Assembly: GCA_963744915.1 (NCBI GenBank)
Contig: CAVUUY010000013.1
Span: 124,001 to 188,000, forward strand
Source of the DNA: DATAFF01 sp963744915
Lineage (GTDB): Bacteria > Pseudomonadota > Alphaproteobacteria > Rhizobiales > Aestuariivirgaceae
Length of the DNA: 64,000 nt
Direction of reading: 5' to 3'
Shown: positions 38,378 to 48,423 of the stretch, in pieces
Layout of the letters: every line of letters begins with the position of its first letter
Numbering within the stretch: the stretch's first letter is position 1
Translations under genes and position numbers: made by a program
Notes under the pieces: generated by a model
Told to the model about the DNA's origin: nothing
Databases searched by the model: none
The model's input: the letters and a program-made list of their open reading frames with translations, nothing else

Positions 38378-39736
38378 ATGAACCTGTCCACGGACCCCGC
38401 CTTGGCGCGGCCTCGCCAGGTTCGGAAACCACCATCCATCTTGGGCGTGATCCGCGCCTCGGCGGACAACAATCTGGAGCTTTGGAGCGAGGAGGCCTAC
38501 GAACTCGACTGGATGGAACGCCACATGTTGTTCCGCCATGTGGTGGTCGCAAACAGCCCTCCGGCAGCACGCCACGTCCTGCTCGAAAACCATGCGAATT
38601 ACGAGAAGACGCCGATTGCCAGGAATCTTCTCGAGCCGGGTCTCGGGCGCGGCCTGATTACGGCGGAGGGCGCCGAATGGAAGCGTCAACGGCGGATCAT
38701 GGCCCCCGCCTTCAATGCCAAGACCCTTGAATCATTTGGAGATTTGATCGTTGCAGAGAGCAACAAGCTAGCCGATCGATGGCGGGCCGGAGCGGTCTTC
38801 GATCTCGTCAGCGAGATTGTTCGCCTGACATTGGCCATCATCTCCAAGGCCATGTTCTCCCTTGACGGCTCCGAAGAACTCACCGCGATCGCAACGGGGA
38901 TTGCGAAGTATCAGAGGGTGGTGCATCCCGGCATCGCCGATCTGCTTGGCTTGCCGCAATGGGTTCCGCGGCCTGCTACTTGGCGAGGTCGATTGGCCGT
39001 CCGCGGTTTCGAGCCGGTGATTTCGCGATTGATAGCGGCGCGCAAACATGACCCCGGTCAGCGCGCCGATCTGCTCACGCTGCTCATGAAGGCACGCGAT
39101 GCGGAAACCGGACAGGGTATGTCGGATACGGAAATCCGGGCGCAGATTGCGACGATCTTTACCGCAGGTCACGAGACGACGGCCATGGCGGTGGTGTGGG
39201 CATTGTATCTGCTCGGCATGCATCCATCGGCGGATGAAGCAATGCTCTCAGAATTGAATGCGGTGATGGAAGGAGAGGTGGTCGTTCGGTCGGCTGATTG
39301 GGCTCGCCTCACCTATACGCACCAGGTTTTCGAAGAGACGATGCGGCTTTACCCGCCGGTTCATACGATCGCGCGGCGGGCCATTGCCGACGACGTCGTG
39401 GTGGGACACAAGGTCCTGGCCGGTAGCGATGTCATCGTGTCGCCATGGCTCCTGCACCGCCATCGCAAGCTGTGGCACGATCCGGAACGGTTTCGTCCCG
39501 AGCGATTCGCTGCCGGCGAAAAGGAGCAGCGAGACCGTTTCGCATATCTGCCCTTCGGAGCGGGCCCGCGGATCTGCATTGGCCAGAATTTTGCGATGAT
39601 GGAGGGTATCTTGATCCTTGCCGTGCTGGCACGCAGATGGCGTCTCGAAATTGTGAATCCCGATGAAATCGAACCTGTCGGTCTCATCACGCTGCGTCCG
39701 CGGATCGGCCTGAAGGTGCGCGTTCAGCCCCGATAA
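38378..39736 (+). CDS. Cytochrome P450
   Basis: This 452-residue soluble P450 starts at the ATG at 38378 with GGAGAGG close upstream; a GTG at 38363 is in frame. The I-helix is AGHETT (residues 263-268), the K-helix ExxR is Glu320-Arg323 (EETMRLYPP), and the heme loop FGAGPRICIG has the thiolate Cys400. ERFRPERF is the meander. The sequence resembles CYP members of CYP1/CYP4-like bacterial branches with fatty-acid or terpenoid-type substrates, but the substrate is not readable. No ferredoxin or reductase gene is adjacent. Confidence 0.93.
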   Translation: MNLSTDPALARPRQVRKPPSILGVIRASADNNLELWSEEAYELDWMERHMLFRHVVVANSPPAARHVLLENHANYEKTPIARNLLEPGLGRGLITAEGAEWKRQRRIMAPAFNAKTLESFGDLIVAESNKLADRWRAGAVFDLVSEIVRLTLAIISKAMFSLDGSEELTAIATGIAKYQRVVHPGIADLLGLPQWVPRPATWRGRLAVRGFEPVISRLIAARKHDPGQRADLLTLLMKARDAETGQGMSDTEIRAQIATIFTAGHETTAMAVVWALYLLGMHPSADEAMLSELNAVMEGEVVVRSADWARLTYTHQVFEETMRLYPPVHTIARRAIADDVVVGHKVLAGSDVIVSPWLLHRHRKLWHDPERFRPERFAAGEKEQRDRFAYLPFGAGPRICIGQNFAMMEGILILAVLARRWRLEIVNPDEIEPVGLITLRPRIGLKVRVQPR

Positions 39737-39806
39737 ATCACTCCCATTGCAAAGTGGAGTGAAGCCACCATTTGCATTGTGCAATGCAACATAGGAGCGA
39801 CGCCGC

Positions 39807-40928
39807 GTGTCGACAAAACTGGCGAAGAGCATGCAGATTGCCCTGGATTTGACCCGAAGCGGCGATCTCGCAGGGGCAACGCGGGCCATCCGAACGGCCC
39901 TGGTGCAATCGAAGGAGGAAGCTCCGGCGCCTGAGGTCCAGGGATCTGGCAGAAATCTGCGAATACCCCGGCCGCTGCACGAGGTTATCGGAGCTCTGGG
40001 CCGCCTCAAGCAGCGGGTGCTCGAACCGGGCGTACCGTTCGATGGCGGCAGGCGACGTCCGTTGCAAATTCCGCCGGGTGCGCGCTTCGAGACGCGCTCG
40101 ATCGCTGCGGGGCAGGACCATCGGTCCTTCAAGCTCTACATACCTGGCCGCACGCTCGCCGAGCCTCGCTCGCTGCTGATCATGCTGCACGGCTGCACCC
40201 AGACCCCGGAGGATTTCGCGGCTGGCACGCGCATGAACGAACTGGCAGAGCGGAACGGGTTCATCGTCGCCTATCCGGCTCAGCCCAAATCGGCCAACGC
40301 GTCCGCCTGCTGGAACTGGTTCAATCCGCAGAATCAGACCAGAGGAATGGGTGAAGCCCACTCGATTGCCGCCCTGGCGCAGAGCCTCGTCGCCGAATTC
40401 AGGATTCATCCGCGAAGAGTGTTCGTTGCCGGCCTATCAGCCGGCGGCGCGATGGCGGCCAACATGGCCGCCACTTACCCGGACGTCTTTTCAGCCGTGG
40501 GAATCCACTCGGGCCTGCCCTATCGATCCGCGTTTGACGTGGTATCGGCATTGGCGGCGATGCGGGGACAGCTCTCTTCGGCGTCCCAGCACAATGGTGG
40601 CGACGGGATTGCAGTTCCGGCAATCGTTTTTCATGGCTCGGCGGACCACGTCGTACATCCCTCCAACGGTGCAAAGATCATCGCTGCTCATACCGGCAAT
40701 GGGGAAGTTCCAGGCGGAACGACTTCAGAAGGGAATGGTCGATCATATCAGCGGATGATCGCTCGGGACCAGAACGGGGATGTGAAGGCCGAGTATTGGG
40801 TCATAGAAGGTGGCGGGCATGCCTGGTCGGGCGGAAGCCGCGACGGCAGCTTTTCCGATCCGCTTGGCCCGGATGCATCGCGCGAGATGGTGCGGTTCTT
40901 TCTCGGGCAGACGATCAATCCCGCCTGA
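39807..40928 (+). CDS. PHB depolymerase family esterase
   Basis: From the GTG at 39807 with AGGAG upstream the protein has 373 residues. An N-terminal helical region of about 85 residues (MQIALDLTRSGDLAGATRAIRTAL) precedes the alpha/beta-hydrolase domain. LLIMLHGCTQTPEDFAAGTRMN is the oxyanion region, GLSAGG has the nucleophile Ser211, FHGSADHVVHPSNG holds the catalytic Asp region, and GGGHAWSGG holds the His. No signal peptide is seen, so it may act on intracellular polyesters or other esters. Rhizobial relatives have the same N-terminal extension. Confidence 0.88.
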   Translation: MSTKLAKSMQIALDLTRSGDLAGATRAIRTALVQSKEEAPAPEVQGSGRNLRIPRPLHEVIGALGRLKQRVLEPGVPFDGGRRRPLQIPPGARFETRSIAAGQDHRSFKLYIPGRTLAEPRSLLIMLHGCTQTPEDFAAGTRMNELAERNGFIVAYPAQPKSANASACWNWFNPQNQTRGMGEAHSIAALAQSLVAEFRIHPRRVFVAGLSAGGAMAANMAATYPDVFSAVGIHSGLPYRSAFDVVSALAAMRGQLSSASQHNGGDGIAVPAIVFHGSADHVVHPSNGAKIIAAHTGNGEVPGGTTSEGNGRSYQRMIARDQNGDVKAEYWVIEGGGHAWSGGSRDGSFSDPLGPDASREMVRFFLGQTINPA

Positions 40929-40948
40929 CCTGCCGCTACCGGACTTCC

Positions 40949-41650
40949 TTAGCCGGCTTCCGGCCCGAGCAGCCGAAGCAGAACCTCGGTTGCCGCCTGG
41001 ATGTCCTGCCGGATGTGCCTGCGGCAGGATCGGGCATCTCGGCGCTTGAGGGCTTGCAGCGCCAGGCGGTGCTGCACATTGGCATCAATGTAGTTCCCCG
41101 AGCCGTGCAGCAGGTGGAAATAGGGGCTGACCTGGAGCCAGAGACCCTCGATGACGCCGAGGAGGGTCTCGGAACCGGCGGCGGCGTAGATGGTGAAATG
41201 GAAATCGTAATTAGCCTGGACATAGGCCCGGGTGTCGCCGGCGGCGGCGGCTTTGCGCATTGCCGTGACGAGGCCGGCAAGCTTGGTCAGGTGGCGGGCG
41301 CCGATGCGGGCCGCCGCCCACTCGGCGGCGGTGCCCTCTAGCGCGATCCGCACAGCGGTGAGGTCCTGCAGGCGGTCGGCGGCGAGCTGCGGAATGCCGA
41401 CCGAGCGCCCGGATATCACTGTCAGCGCCCGCTCGCCGGTCAGCCGCTGCAAGGCCTCGCGCACCGGCATGGCGCTCACTCCGAAAGCCCGCGACAAACT
41501 CTGGATGGTGACGAGCTCGCCCGGTTTGAGGCCGCCATCGAGGATCATCAGCTTTAGCCGGCGGTAGATCTCGCTCGGCAGGGTCGCCCGCTCGAGCGGC
41601 ATCTGCGGCAGGCTCGCGGCTCGCTTGCGAGCTATATCGGCGACAATCAT
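40949..41650 (-). CDS. GntR regulator with FCD domain
   Basis: This 233-residue regulator is transcribed divergently from the ribose-type ABC operon. The winged helix is GLKPGELVTIQSLSRAFGVSAMPVREALQRL, and the FCD domain includes RIALEGTAAEWAA, ANYDFHFTIYAAAG and HRLALQALKRRDA with metal/ligand His residues. It probably represses the adjacent operon and responds to a sugar acid intermediate. A near-palindromic site in the 150-base intergenic region is a likely operator. Confidence 0.92.
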   Translation of the reverse strand: MIVADIARKRAASLPQMPLERATLPSEIYRRLKLMILDGGLKPGELVTIQSLSRAFGVSAMPVREALQRLTGERALTVISGRSVGIPQLAADRLQDLTAVRIALEGTAAEWAAARIGARHLTKLAGLVTAMRKAAAAGDTRAYVQANYDFHFTIYAAAGSETLLGVIEGLWLQVSPYFHLLHGSGNYIDANVQHRLALQALKRRDARSCRRHIRQDIQAATEVLLRLLGPEAG

Positions 41651-41689
41651 TGAGGCCTCGGCCTTGAAACGTGTCTGATGTTAGATTAA

Positions 41690-41703
41690 TGATCATTTGA
41701 TCA
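41690..41703. promoter_or_regulatory. Palindromic candidate operator of the GntR regulator
   Basis: TGATCATTTGATCA: two TGATCA half-sites separated by two bases, in the divergent region 40 bases upstream of the GntR gene and 98 bases upstream of the binding-protein gene. Size and symmetry fit a GntR/FCD dimer. Confidence 0.5.
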
Positions 41704-41775
41704 AAACAAAAGCGTGCCCTGGTGGTTACCGCAAGGCCCGCCCCTGGAATCCGCGCGTGGCGGTTCCTCCAACAA

Positions 41776-41788
41776 ATCGGTAACCGAT
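41776..41788. promoter_or_regulatory. Second palindrome in the divergent promoter region
   Basis: ATCGGTAACCGAT is an exact 13-base palindrome with a central A, 13 bases upstream of the binding-protein ATG and close to its ribosome site (GGGAGGA). A related GGTTACCG lies at about 41723. Either could bind a regulator and block initiation. Confidence 0.35.
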
Positions 41789-41800
41789 CGGGAGGATCTC

Positions 41801-42932
41801 ATGCGTTGGACGAGGCTTCCATCTTTTGTCGTGCTGAGCGCGCTGCTTGCCATTGCGCAGCTCGCGGCTCAGACAGCGTCTGCAGCCGACAAATTCAAGA
41901 TCTTCTTGTCGATGAGCTATATCGGCAATGACTGGCAGGCCGAGGCCGCCAACATGGTCAAGGCGATGGCCGGCCACAAGAGCATGCGCGACAAGGTCGA
42001 CCTCGCAGGTCCAGGTCGCCGGCCCGAATGCGCAGCGCCAGATCCAGCAGATCAATGCCATGGTGCAAGCCGGCGCCCAGGCCATCGTCATCTTCCCGAT
42101 CTCGCCCACTGCGCTCAACGCCGGCGGTCAAGAATGCCTGCGACAAGGGCGTGCTGGTCTTCGCCTATGACGCGCGAGATCACCGAGCCTTGCGCCTACA
42201 ACATCTCGATCGATCAGGAGGAGGCAGGTCGCGTCACGGCCGAGTGGCTGGTGAAGAAGCTCAACGGCAAGGGCAAGATCGTCGCTGATCACCGGCGTGC
42301 CGGGAACATCGGTCGACACGCTGCGCACCAAGGCGGCGAAGGAGGTCTTCGCCAAGCACCCCGACATCAAGATCGTCGCCGAGGCGGTCGGCATGTGGAG
42401 CCAGGCGGTCGCCCGCACCGAGCTGTCAAAGATCCTCGCCACCCACAACTGGGACGACATCGACGGCCTGTGGATGCAGGTCGGCTGCTTCACCGCCAAT
42501 TCCATGCAGCTCGAAGCCGGCAAGAAGCAGACCGAGCTTCTGCCCTGCGCCGGCGAAGGCTCCAATGGCGGCCGCATCCAGATGCTGCCGGTCGATACCG
42601 AGGTCGAAGGCGGCGACTGCCCCTATTGCCCGATGAACGCCCCGCGCATCTCCTATGCCTCGCCGCCTTACTCCGGCGGGCTGGCGCTGAAGCTCGCGGT
42701 CGAGAAGCTCGAGGGCAAGGATGTGCCGAAGCGGACGACGCTGCCGCTGCCGCTCGTCACCAACGAGACGCATCAAATATTGCGAGACGGTTCGTGGGAG
42801 GAAATGAAGGCCGGCTGCAATGCCTTTCCACCGGCACTCGTTCCGAATCCGGGCTGGTTCGCCTCGATCTTCTCGGAACAGACGCCGGAGATCGGCTTCC
42901 AGGGCGCGCTGGTCGGTCAGCCGGAACCATAA
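41801..42932 (+). pseudogene. Ribose-type ABC substrate-binding protein, four frameshifts
   Basis: The ATG at 41801 (GGGAGGATCTC upstream) opens a signal peptide (FVVLSALLAIAQLAAQTASA) and a periplasmic binding protein of the RbsB/XylF type. The reading frame breaks four times, each time by one extra base, near 42005, 42123, 42175 and 42284. Removing them restores one continuous protein of about 375 residues with AGPNAQRQIQQINAMVQAGAQAIV, ISIDQEEAGRVTAEWLVKKL, ITGVPGTSVDTLRT and a normal C-terminus. CPYCPMNAPR near residue 270 is an unusual CxxC pair. The protein sequence is otherwise undamaged, which suggests sequencing error or very recent loss. Confidence 0.8.
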
Positions 42933-42955
42933 GCGGCGGGCCAGGCCCCACTCGT

Positions 42956-42985
42956 GAGAGCCAGCGGCGAAGTGCGCCGGCTCTC
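42956..42985. other. Intercistronic stem-loop between binding protein and ATPase genes
   Basis: GAGAGCC and GGCTCTC form a 7-bp stem that is extended inward by GCG/CGC-type pairs. Hairpins in this position often protect the 3' end of the binding-protein message and lower expression of the downstream transporter genes. No T-run is present, so it is not a clear terminator. Confidence 0.5.
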
Positions 42986-43029
42986 GCGACGCCGTCAATG
43001 AAGGATCCGAGCACGTTCGGGATTGCCCC

Positions 43030-44572
43030 ATGCCTGCTCCACCAGTGGCAATTGAGGCTCACGACATCCGCAAGGCCTTTGGCGCTACGGTGGCGGTCGA
43101 TGGCGTGTCGCTGGCGATCGACAGCGGCAGCGTGCATGCGCTGCTCGGCGAGAACGGGGCCGGCAAGTCGACCATCGTCAAGCTGCTCACCGGGCTGCTC
43201 ACCCCGGATTCGGGATCGTTTCGACTGTTTGGCGAGCCGGTTCAACTGGCGAGCCCGCGGGCCGCCCATCAATGCGGCATCCAGACCGCCTTCCAGGAGA
43301 TGACGCTGGTCCGCGACCTGACGGTGCTCGAGAACGTGCTGCTGCCCTATGCGCCGGCCAATGCGATCGGAATTATCAGGCGGCGCGCCGCCGAGACCAA
43401 GGTGCGCGCACATTTCGCCAGGCTGCGAATGGACGATATCCGGCTCAGCGACGAGGTGCGCGACGCTCGATCTCGCCGTCAGGCAGAAGATCGAGATCGC
43501 CCGAGCGCTCTTTCGCAAGCCGCGAATCCTTCTGCTCGACGAGCCGACATCGACCCTGACGGGGCGCGACGTCGATTGGCTGGGCGAGATCATCGCAGGC
43601 CGAGAAGGCGAGGGGCGCGACCATCGTCTTCATCTCGCATCGCCTGCGCGAGGTGCGCGCGCTTCTGCGATACGCTGACGATCCTGCGCAATGGCCGGCA
43701 CATCGCGAGCGGCAGGGTCGCCGATCTGAGCGACGCCGAGGTGATGCGCATGATCATCGGCCGCTCGCTCGGCCAGACCTTCCCGCCGCGGCCGCCGGCC
43801 AGTGCGCGCCATGGCCGCGAGGTGCTCCGCGCTCGAAGGGCTCAGCACGGCCGGCAAGCTCCGCGATGCCACCTTCGTCGCTGCATGCCGGCGAGATCCT
43901 CGGCGTCGCCGGGCTGCAGGGCATGGGCCAGCTCGACCTCTTTCTCGCCTGCTTCGGCATGATCGCCACGAAGACCGGAACCGTCTATGTCGACGAAAAG
44001 CCGGTGGTGATCGCTTCGCCTGTCGATGCGGTGCGGGCCAATATCGGCATCAGCCTCGTGCCCGAGGATCGCAAGACCGAGGCGCTGTTCCTCAAGCTTT
44101 CGGGCAAGGTCAATGCTTCCATGCCGGTGATCGATCGCTTCTGCCGCTTCGGCCTGATCGACGGCGAGCGTGAGAACGCGGCAGTCGCGTCGGTGTTTCG
44201 ACCGTATCGACGTCGCCGATCGTGCCCTGTGGACGCGGGTTGCGGCATTCTCCGGCGGCAACCAGCAGAAGATCGCCATCGCCAAATGGCTGTTGGCGGA
44301 AAGCCGCATTCTGCTGCTCTACGATCCGACCCGCGGCATCGATGTCGGCACCAAGCATGAGCTCTATCTGCTGATGCGCGCCTATGCCGAGTCGGGCGGC
44401 GCGGTGCTGCTTCTATTCGACCGAGATCCCCGAGCTCGTTCACCTCGCGGATCGCGTGGTGGTCCTGTACGAGGGGCGGATCGTCAAGGAGATCGACAGC
44501 GGTTCGCTCACCGAGGATGCGATCGTGCGAGCTGCCCTTGGCGAGGCGGAAGGGCTGGGCGCGGCGGCATGA
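43030..44572 (+). pseudogene. Ribose-type ABC transporter ATPase (two NBDs), about seven frameshifts
   Basis: This is an RbsA/MglA-type ATPase with two nucleotide-binding domains. The first has Walker A GENGAGKST and LLLDEPTSTLTGRDV; the second has FSGGNQQKIAIAKWLL and LLLYDPTRGIDVGTK. One protein of about 510 residues is recovered only after removing single extra bases near 43465, 43598, 43661, 43831, 43877, 44197 and 44413. The stop at 44570 overlaps the ATG of the permease (ATGA). In domain 2 the Walker B has Tyr-Asp instead of Leu-Asp-Glu, as is common for second domains in this family. Confidence 0.8.
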
Positions 44573-45700
44573 CCGACATCGCCAAGGAGTCGCCACCTCT
44601 CATCCGCCGCGGCTTCCGGTTCCCCTGGGCGCGTTACCAAGGGCTTGTTGTCGCGCTCGCCGTGCTCATCGGATTGCTGGCCATCAATAATCTGATGAGC
44701 CGCGGCGGCATGAGCTATTTCGAGCTCAGCTTCCTGTCGCTCGGCGGCGCCACGCTGGCGATCGCCGCGGCCGGCCAGACGCTCGTCATTCTGATCGGCG
44801 GTTTCGACCTGTCGGCCGGCGCCGTCATCTCGCTCGTCAACGTGGTGCTTGCCACCAACATGCCGGACAGCGGTCAAGGCAGCGTCTGCTGTGGGCGCTG
44901 ATCGGCATCGGCATCGGCATGACCGACGGGCGCCTTCAACGGCTTCTTCATCGCCTTTCTCCGGCTGCAGCCGATCGTCGTGACGCTTTCGACGATGTTC
45001 ATCGTCCAGGGCTTGACCCTGCTCGTTCTCGACAAGCCGGGCGGCGCGGTCGCCGCGCGCCTGAGCGAGGCCCTGGTCAACGACGCGATCCCCGGCAAGC
45101 TGCCGATGCCGCTCGTGGTCCTCGGCATCCTCGTCGTTTTGTGGCTGTGGCTCAAGAACACCCGCTTCGGCACCGCAATCTATGCTATCGGCAGCGATGT
45201 GGATGCCGCGCGGGCGCAGGGCATCTCCGTCGCCTGGACACAGTTTCTGGTCTATGTGCTGGCTGGCGGCTGTTACGGTTTTGCGGGCGTCTTCATCAGC
45301 GCCCAGACCGGCGCCGGCGATCCGCTCATCGGCAACGCCATGCTCCTGCAGATGTTCGCCGCGGTGGTGGTCGGCGGTACGCGGCTCGGCGGCGGTCGTG
45401 GCGGGCCGATCGGTTCGATCATCGGCGCCTATATCCTGATGATCGTCGTCAATCATCCTGCTCGTGTTCAACGTCTCGGCCTATTACTCGACCATCGCCG
45501 AGGGCGTGTATCCTCATCCTCGCGGTGCTTGCCGGGGCGTTGTCGCGATCATCGCGCGCCAGCGAGCACAGCCGCCTGATGCTGCGCCGATTGGGCGCCT
45601 GGTATCGAGGGTTGCTGCCACGCCAGGGACGGCGCCTGCCGCAGCGTCTGGCGCTTCCGGCCAAGGAAGCGCCCGCCCATGACCGCGCCAGCGCGTCATT
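44569..45700 (+). pseudogene. Ribose-type ABC permease, N-terminal unit, frameshifted
   Basis: The ATG at 44569 overlaps the ATPase stop. The product is an RbsC-type permease (GLVVALAVLIGLLAINN, GQTLVILIGGFDLSAGAVISL, TRFGTAIYAIGSDVDAARAQGI, NAMLLQMFAAVVVGGTRLGGG). Frame breaks lie near 44872, 44885, 44925, 45454 and 45509, again mostly one extra base each. After the last break the frame runs without a stop into the second permease unit, so the two may be one fused protein. The 45700 end is approximate for that reason. Confidence 0.72.
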
Positions 45701-46641
45701 CATCGAGCGGCATAGCGAGCAGCTGCGCTACGCCTTACCGGCCTATGTGTGCTTCGTGCTGGTGCTGCTGCTGACCCAGCTGGTTACCGGCCGTGCCCTG
45801 ACGAACGGTCCTACTACAACTCGCTCCTCGTGCTTTCGTCCTTCCTGCTGATCCTGGCGCTCGGTCAGGGCACGGTCATCCTCACCGGCGGTCTCGACCT
45901 GTCGGTGCCATGGACGATCGCGCTCTGTGGCATCCTGCTTGCCGGCATCGTCAACGGCCAGAACGGCCCATTGATCTGGGCATTGCCGATGGTGCTGGCC
46001 GTCGGCATGCTGATCGGCCTCGTCAATGGCGTCGGGATCGCGGTGCTCGGCATTTCGCCCATCGTCATGACACTCGCCATGAACGGCATCCTGCAGGGCT
46101 TGGCGCTGCTCTACTCACAAGGCACGCCGGCCGGCTTTTCGTCGCCGCTGCTGCGTTGGTTCATGACCGACAAGAGCGGCATCGTCACGCCGGTCGTGGT
46201 GTTCGTCGTAATCTTCGTCGCCGTCGCCATGATCCTGCAGACGCGCACTGCGTTCGGACGCCGGCGTCTATGCCATCGGCAATGGCGAACGCGTGGCGGC
46301 GCTGTCGGGCATCGCCGTCGATCGCACGATCATTCTCGTCTACATGCTGTCCGGCTTCTGCTCGGCGCTGGTCGGCACGATGCTGACCGGCTTTTCGGGC
46401 CAGGCTAGCCTCGGCATGGGCGATGAATATCTCCTGCCTTCGATCGCCGTGGTGGTGGTGGGCGGCACGCTGATCACCGGCGGCCGCGGCAACTATCTCG
46501 GCATGGTCGGAGGCGTGCTGCTGCTGACGGCGCTGCAAATTCTTCTGGCAGGCACCACGCTGCCCTATGCGACCCGCGTCATCATCTATGGGCTGGTTGT
46601 TCTCGGCTGCCGTGGTCGCGTTGCGCGAACGGTCAAACTAG
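45700..46641 (+). pseudogene. Ribose-type ABC permease, C-terminal unit, frameshifted
   Basis: This second RbsC-type unit begins around SFIERHSEQLRYALPAYVC and includes GQGTVILTGGLDLSVPWTIALCGI, VLGISPIVMTLAMNGILQGLALL, and GDEYLLPSIAVVVVGGTLITGGRGN. Frame breaks lie near 45800 (net two bases), 46262 and 46605. The corrected frame ends ALRERSN with TAG at 46639-46641, 10 bases before the SDR start and overlapping its ribosome site. No stop or clear start separates it from the first permease unit. Confidence 0.72.
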
Positions 46642-46651
46642 GAGGCTCGTC

Positions 46652-47449
46652 ATGGCAATCAGCACAGGCCAGAGAATCCTCGAGGGATTGAAGCCGGGTC
46701 TGCGGGTGTTCGTATCGGCAGGGGCGTCCGGCATCGGCCGGGCCATTGCCGACATGCTGATCGCGCATGGTGCCAGGGTTTATGTGTGCGACGTGTCCGA
46801 GGCGTTTCTCGGGGATTTCCGCGCCGCGCATCCGGAACATCCGGCAAGCCGCACCGATGTTTCCAATGCGGATGAGGTTGCGGCGGTGTTCCGCGACGTC
46901 GCGGCGGCTTTCGGCGGCCTCGATGCCCTGGTCAACAATGCCGGCATTGCCGGGCCGACCGGCGGCGTCGAGGAGATCTCGCCCGCCGACTGGCGGCGTT
47001 GCATCGACGTCGACCTCACCGGGCAGTTTCTCTGCGCGCATCATGCCGTGCCGATGCTCAAGCAAGCCGGGGGCGGCGCCATCGTCAACATGTCGTCGGC
47101 CGCCGGGCGCCACGGCTATGCCTACCGCACCCCCTACGCCGCCGCCAAATGGGGCGTCATCGGCTTCACCCAGAGCCTCGCCAAGGAGCTCGGGCCTGCC
47201 AACATCCGCGTCAACGCCATCCTGCCGGGCATCGTCGAGGGCCCGCGCATCGAGAGCGTGATCCGGGCCCGTGCCAAGCAGCTCGGTCTCAGCTATGACG
47301 AGATGGAGAAAATATCTCGAACGGGTATCGCTGCGCCGCATGGTGTCGCCATATGATGTCGCCGCGATGGTCATCTTCTTTTGTCGCCGATGGGCCAGAA
47401 CCTCTCGGGCCAGTCGCTTGGCGTCGATGCCAATGTCGAGACGCTGTAG
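46652..47449 (+). pseudogene. SDR family oxidoreductase, frameshifted near the end
   Basis: The ATG at 46652 follows GGAGG. The protein is a classical NAD-dependent SDR: SAGASGIGRAIAD, CDVSEAF (acidic residue favouring NAD+), NNAGIAGPTGG, catalytic Ser in MSSAAGRHGYAYRTPYAAAKWG (Tyr, Lys). The frame breaks near 47311 (one extra A in an AAAA run) and near 47380. The restored C-terminus reads RMVSPYDVAAMV...LLSPMGQNLSGQSLGVDANVETL, with TAG at 47447-47449. Total is about 264 residues. In this operon it probably oxidises a sugar or a sugar acid hydroxyl. Confidence 0.82.
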
Positions 47450-47463
47450 GCAGGAGGGCCGAC

Positions 47464-48412
47464 ATGACCCGTATCGCGCTTGTTGGAACCGGCCTTGTCG
47501 GCCGCGCCTGGGCCATCAGCTTCGCCCGCGCCGGCCATGAGGTGCGGCTGTTCGACCCGAATGAGACTGTTGCCGAGGAGGCAGTCGCCTTCGCCGCCGA
47601 CATGGTGCCGATGCTGGCAGCGAAGGATCTGCTCGACGGAGAGGACCCGGGTGCGGTGGTGCAGCGCCTGGTCAGCGTCCGCTCCCTCGAGAGCGCGCTC
47701 GAGGGTGCCGACCACATCCAGGAGAACACGCCCGAAGATATCGAAGTGAAGCGTGCAATATTCGGGCGGCTTGATCGCCTGGCTCCATCGGATGCGGTGA
47801 TCGCCAGCTCGACGTCGGCTATCCTGCCGTCGCGCTTCACTGAGACGCTTGCCGGCCGTCACCGCTGCCTGGTCGTGCATCCGATCAATCCGCCCTACCT
47901 CATTCCGGCAGTCGAGGTCGTTCCCGCGCCGTGGACGCAACCGGACATCGTGGAGCGGACGCGGGCGCTCATGGCCGCTGCCGGACAGGCGCCGATCGTC
48001 ATGAAGCGGGAGCTCGACGGGTTCGTCATGAACCGAATGCAGGGCGCCTTGCTCGAAGAGGCGTTCCGTCTGGTCGCGGATGGCTATGCTTCGGTCGAGG
48101 ATGTCGATGTCGGGCTTCGCGAAGGCCTGGCGCTGCGCTGGTCGTTCATGGGGCCGTTCGAGACCATCGATCTCAACGCTCCCGGCGGCATTCGCGACTA
48201 TGTTCAGCGCTACCAGTCGATCTACAGTCGGCTGTTCCCGTCGATGCAGCGCCGGGTCGACTGGGCCGGACCGGTGCTGGAGACCGTCGGAAGATACGCG
48301 CCGGCGCCTGCTCGGACAAGATAGACTGCGGGATCGCCAGCGCTGGCGCGATCGCCGCTTGATGGCGCTCGCCGCACATAAGCGTCGCGCCGATCGCGAT
48401 ATCGGGAAATAG
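47464..48412 (+). CDS. 3-hydroxyacyl-CoA dehydrogenase-like (lambda-crystallin/L-gulonate 3-DH type), C-terminal frameshift
   Basis: This NAD-dependent dehydrogenase of the 3-hydroxy acid group starts at ATG 47464 with AGGAGG upstream. The Rossmann loop is VGTGLVGRAWAISFARAG. The catalytic His lies in VVHPINPPYLIPAVEVV, the hallmark of the lambda-crystallin/L-carnitine dehydrogenase branch that acts on free 3-hydroxy acids rather than CoA esters. In the given frame it stops at 48324 (286 residues). One extra G near 48289 hides the normal end, which reads EDTRRRLLGQDRLRDRQRWRD and stops at 48412. Paired with BKACE downstream it should supply a 3-keto acid. Confidence 0.83.
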
Positions 48413-48423
48413 GAGACGGTTGC

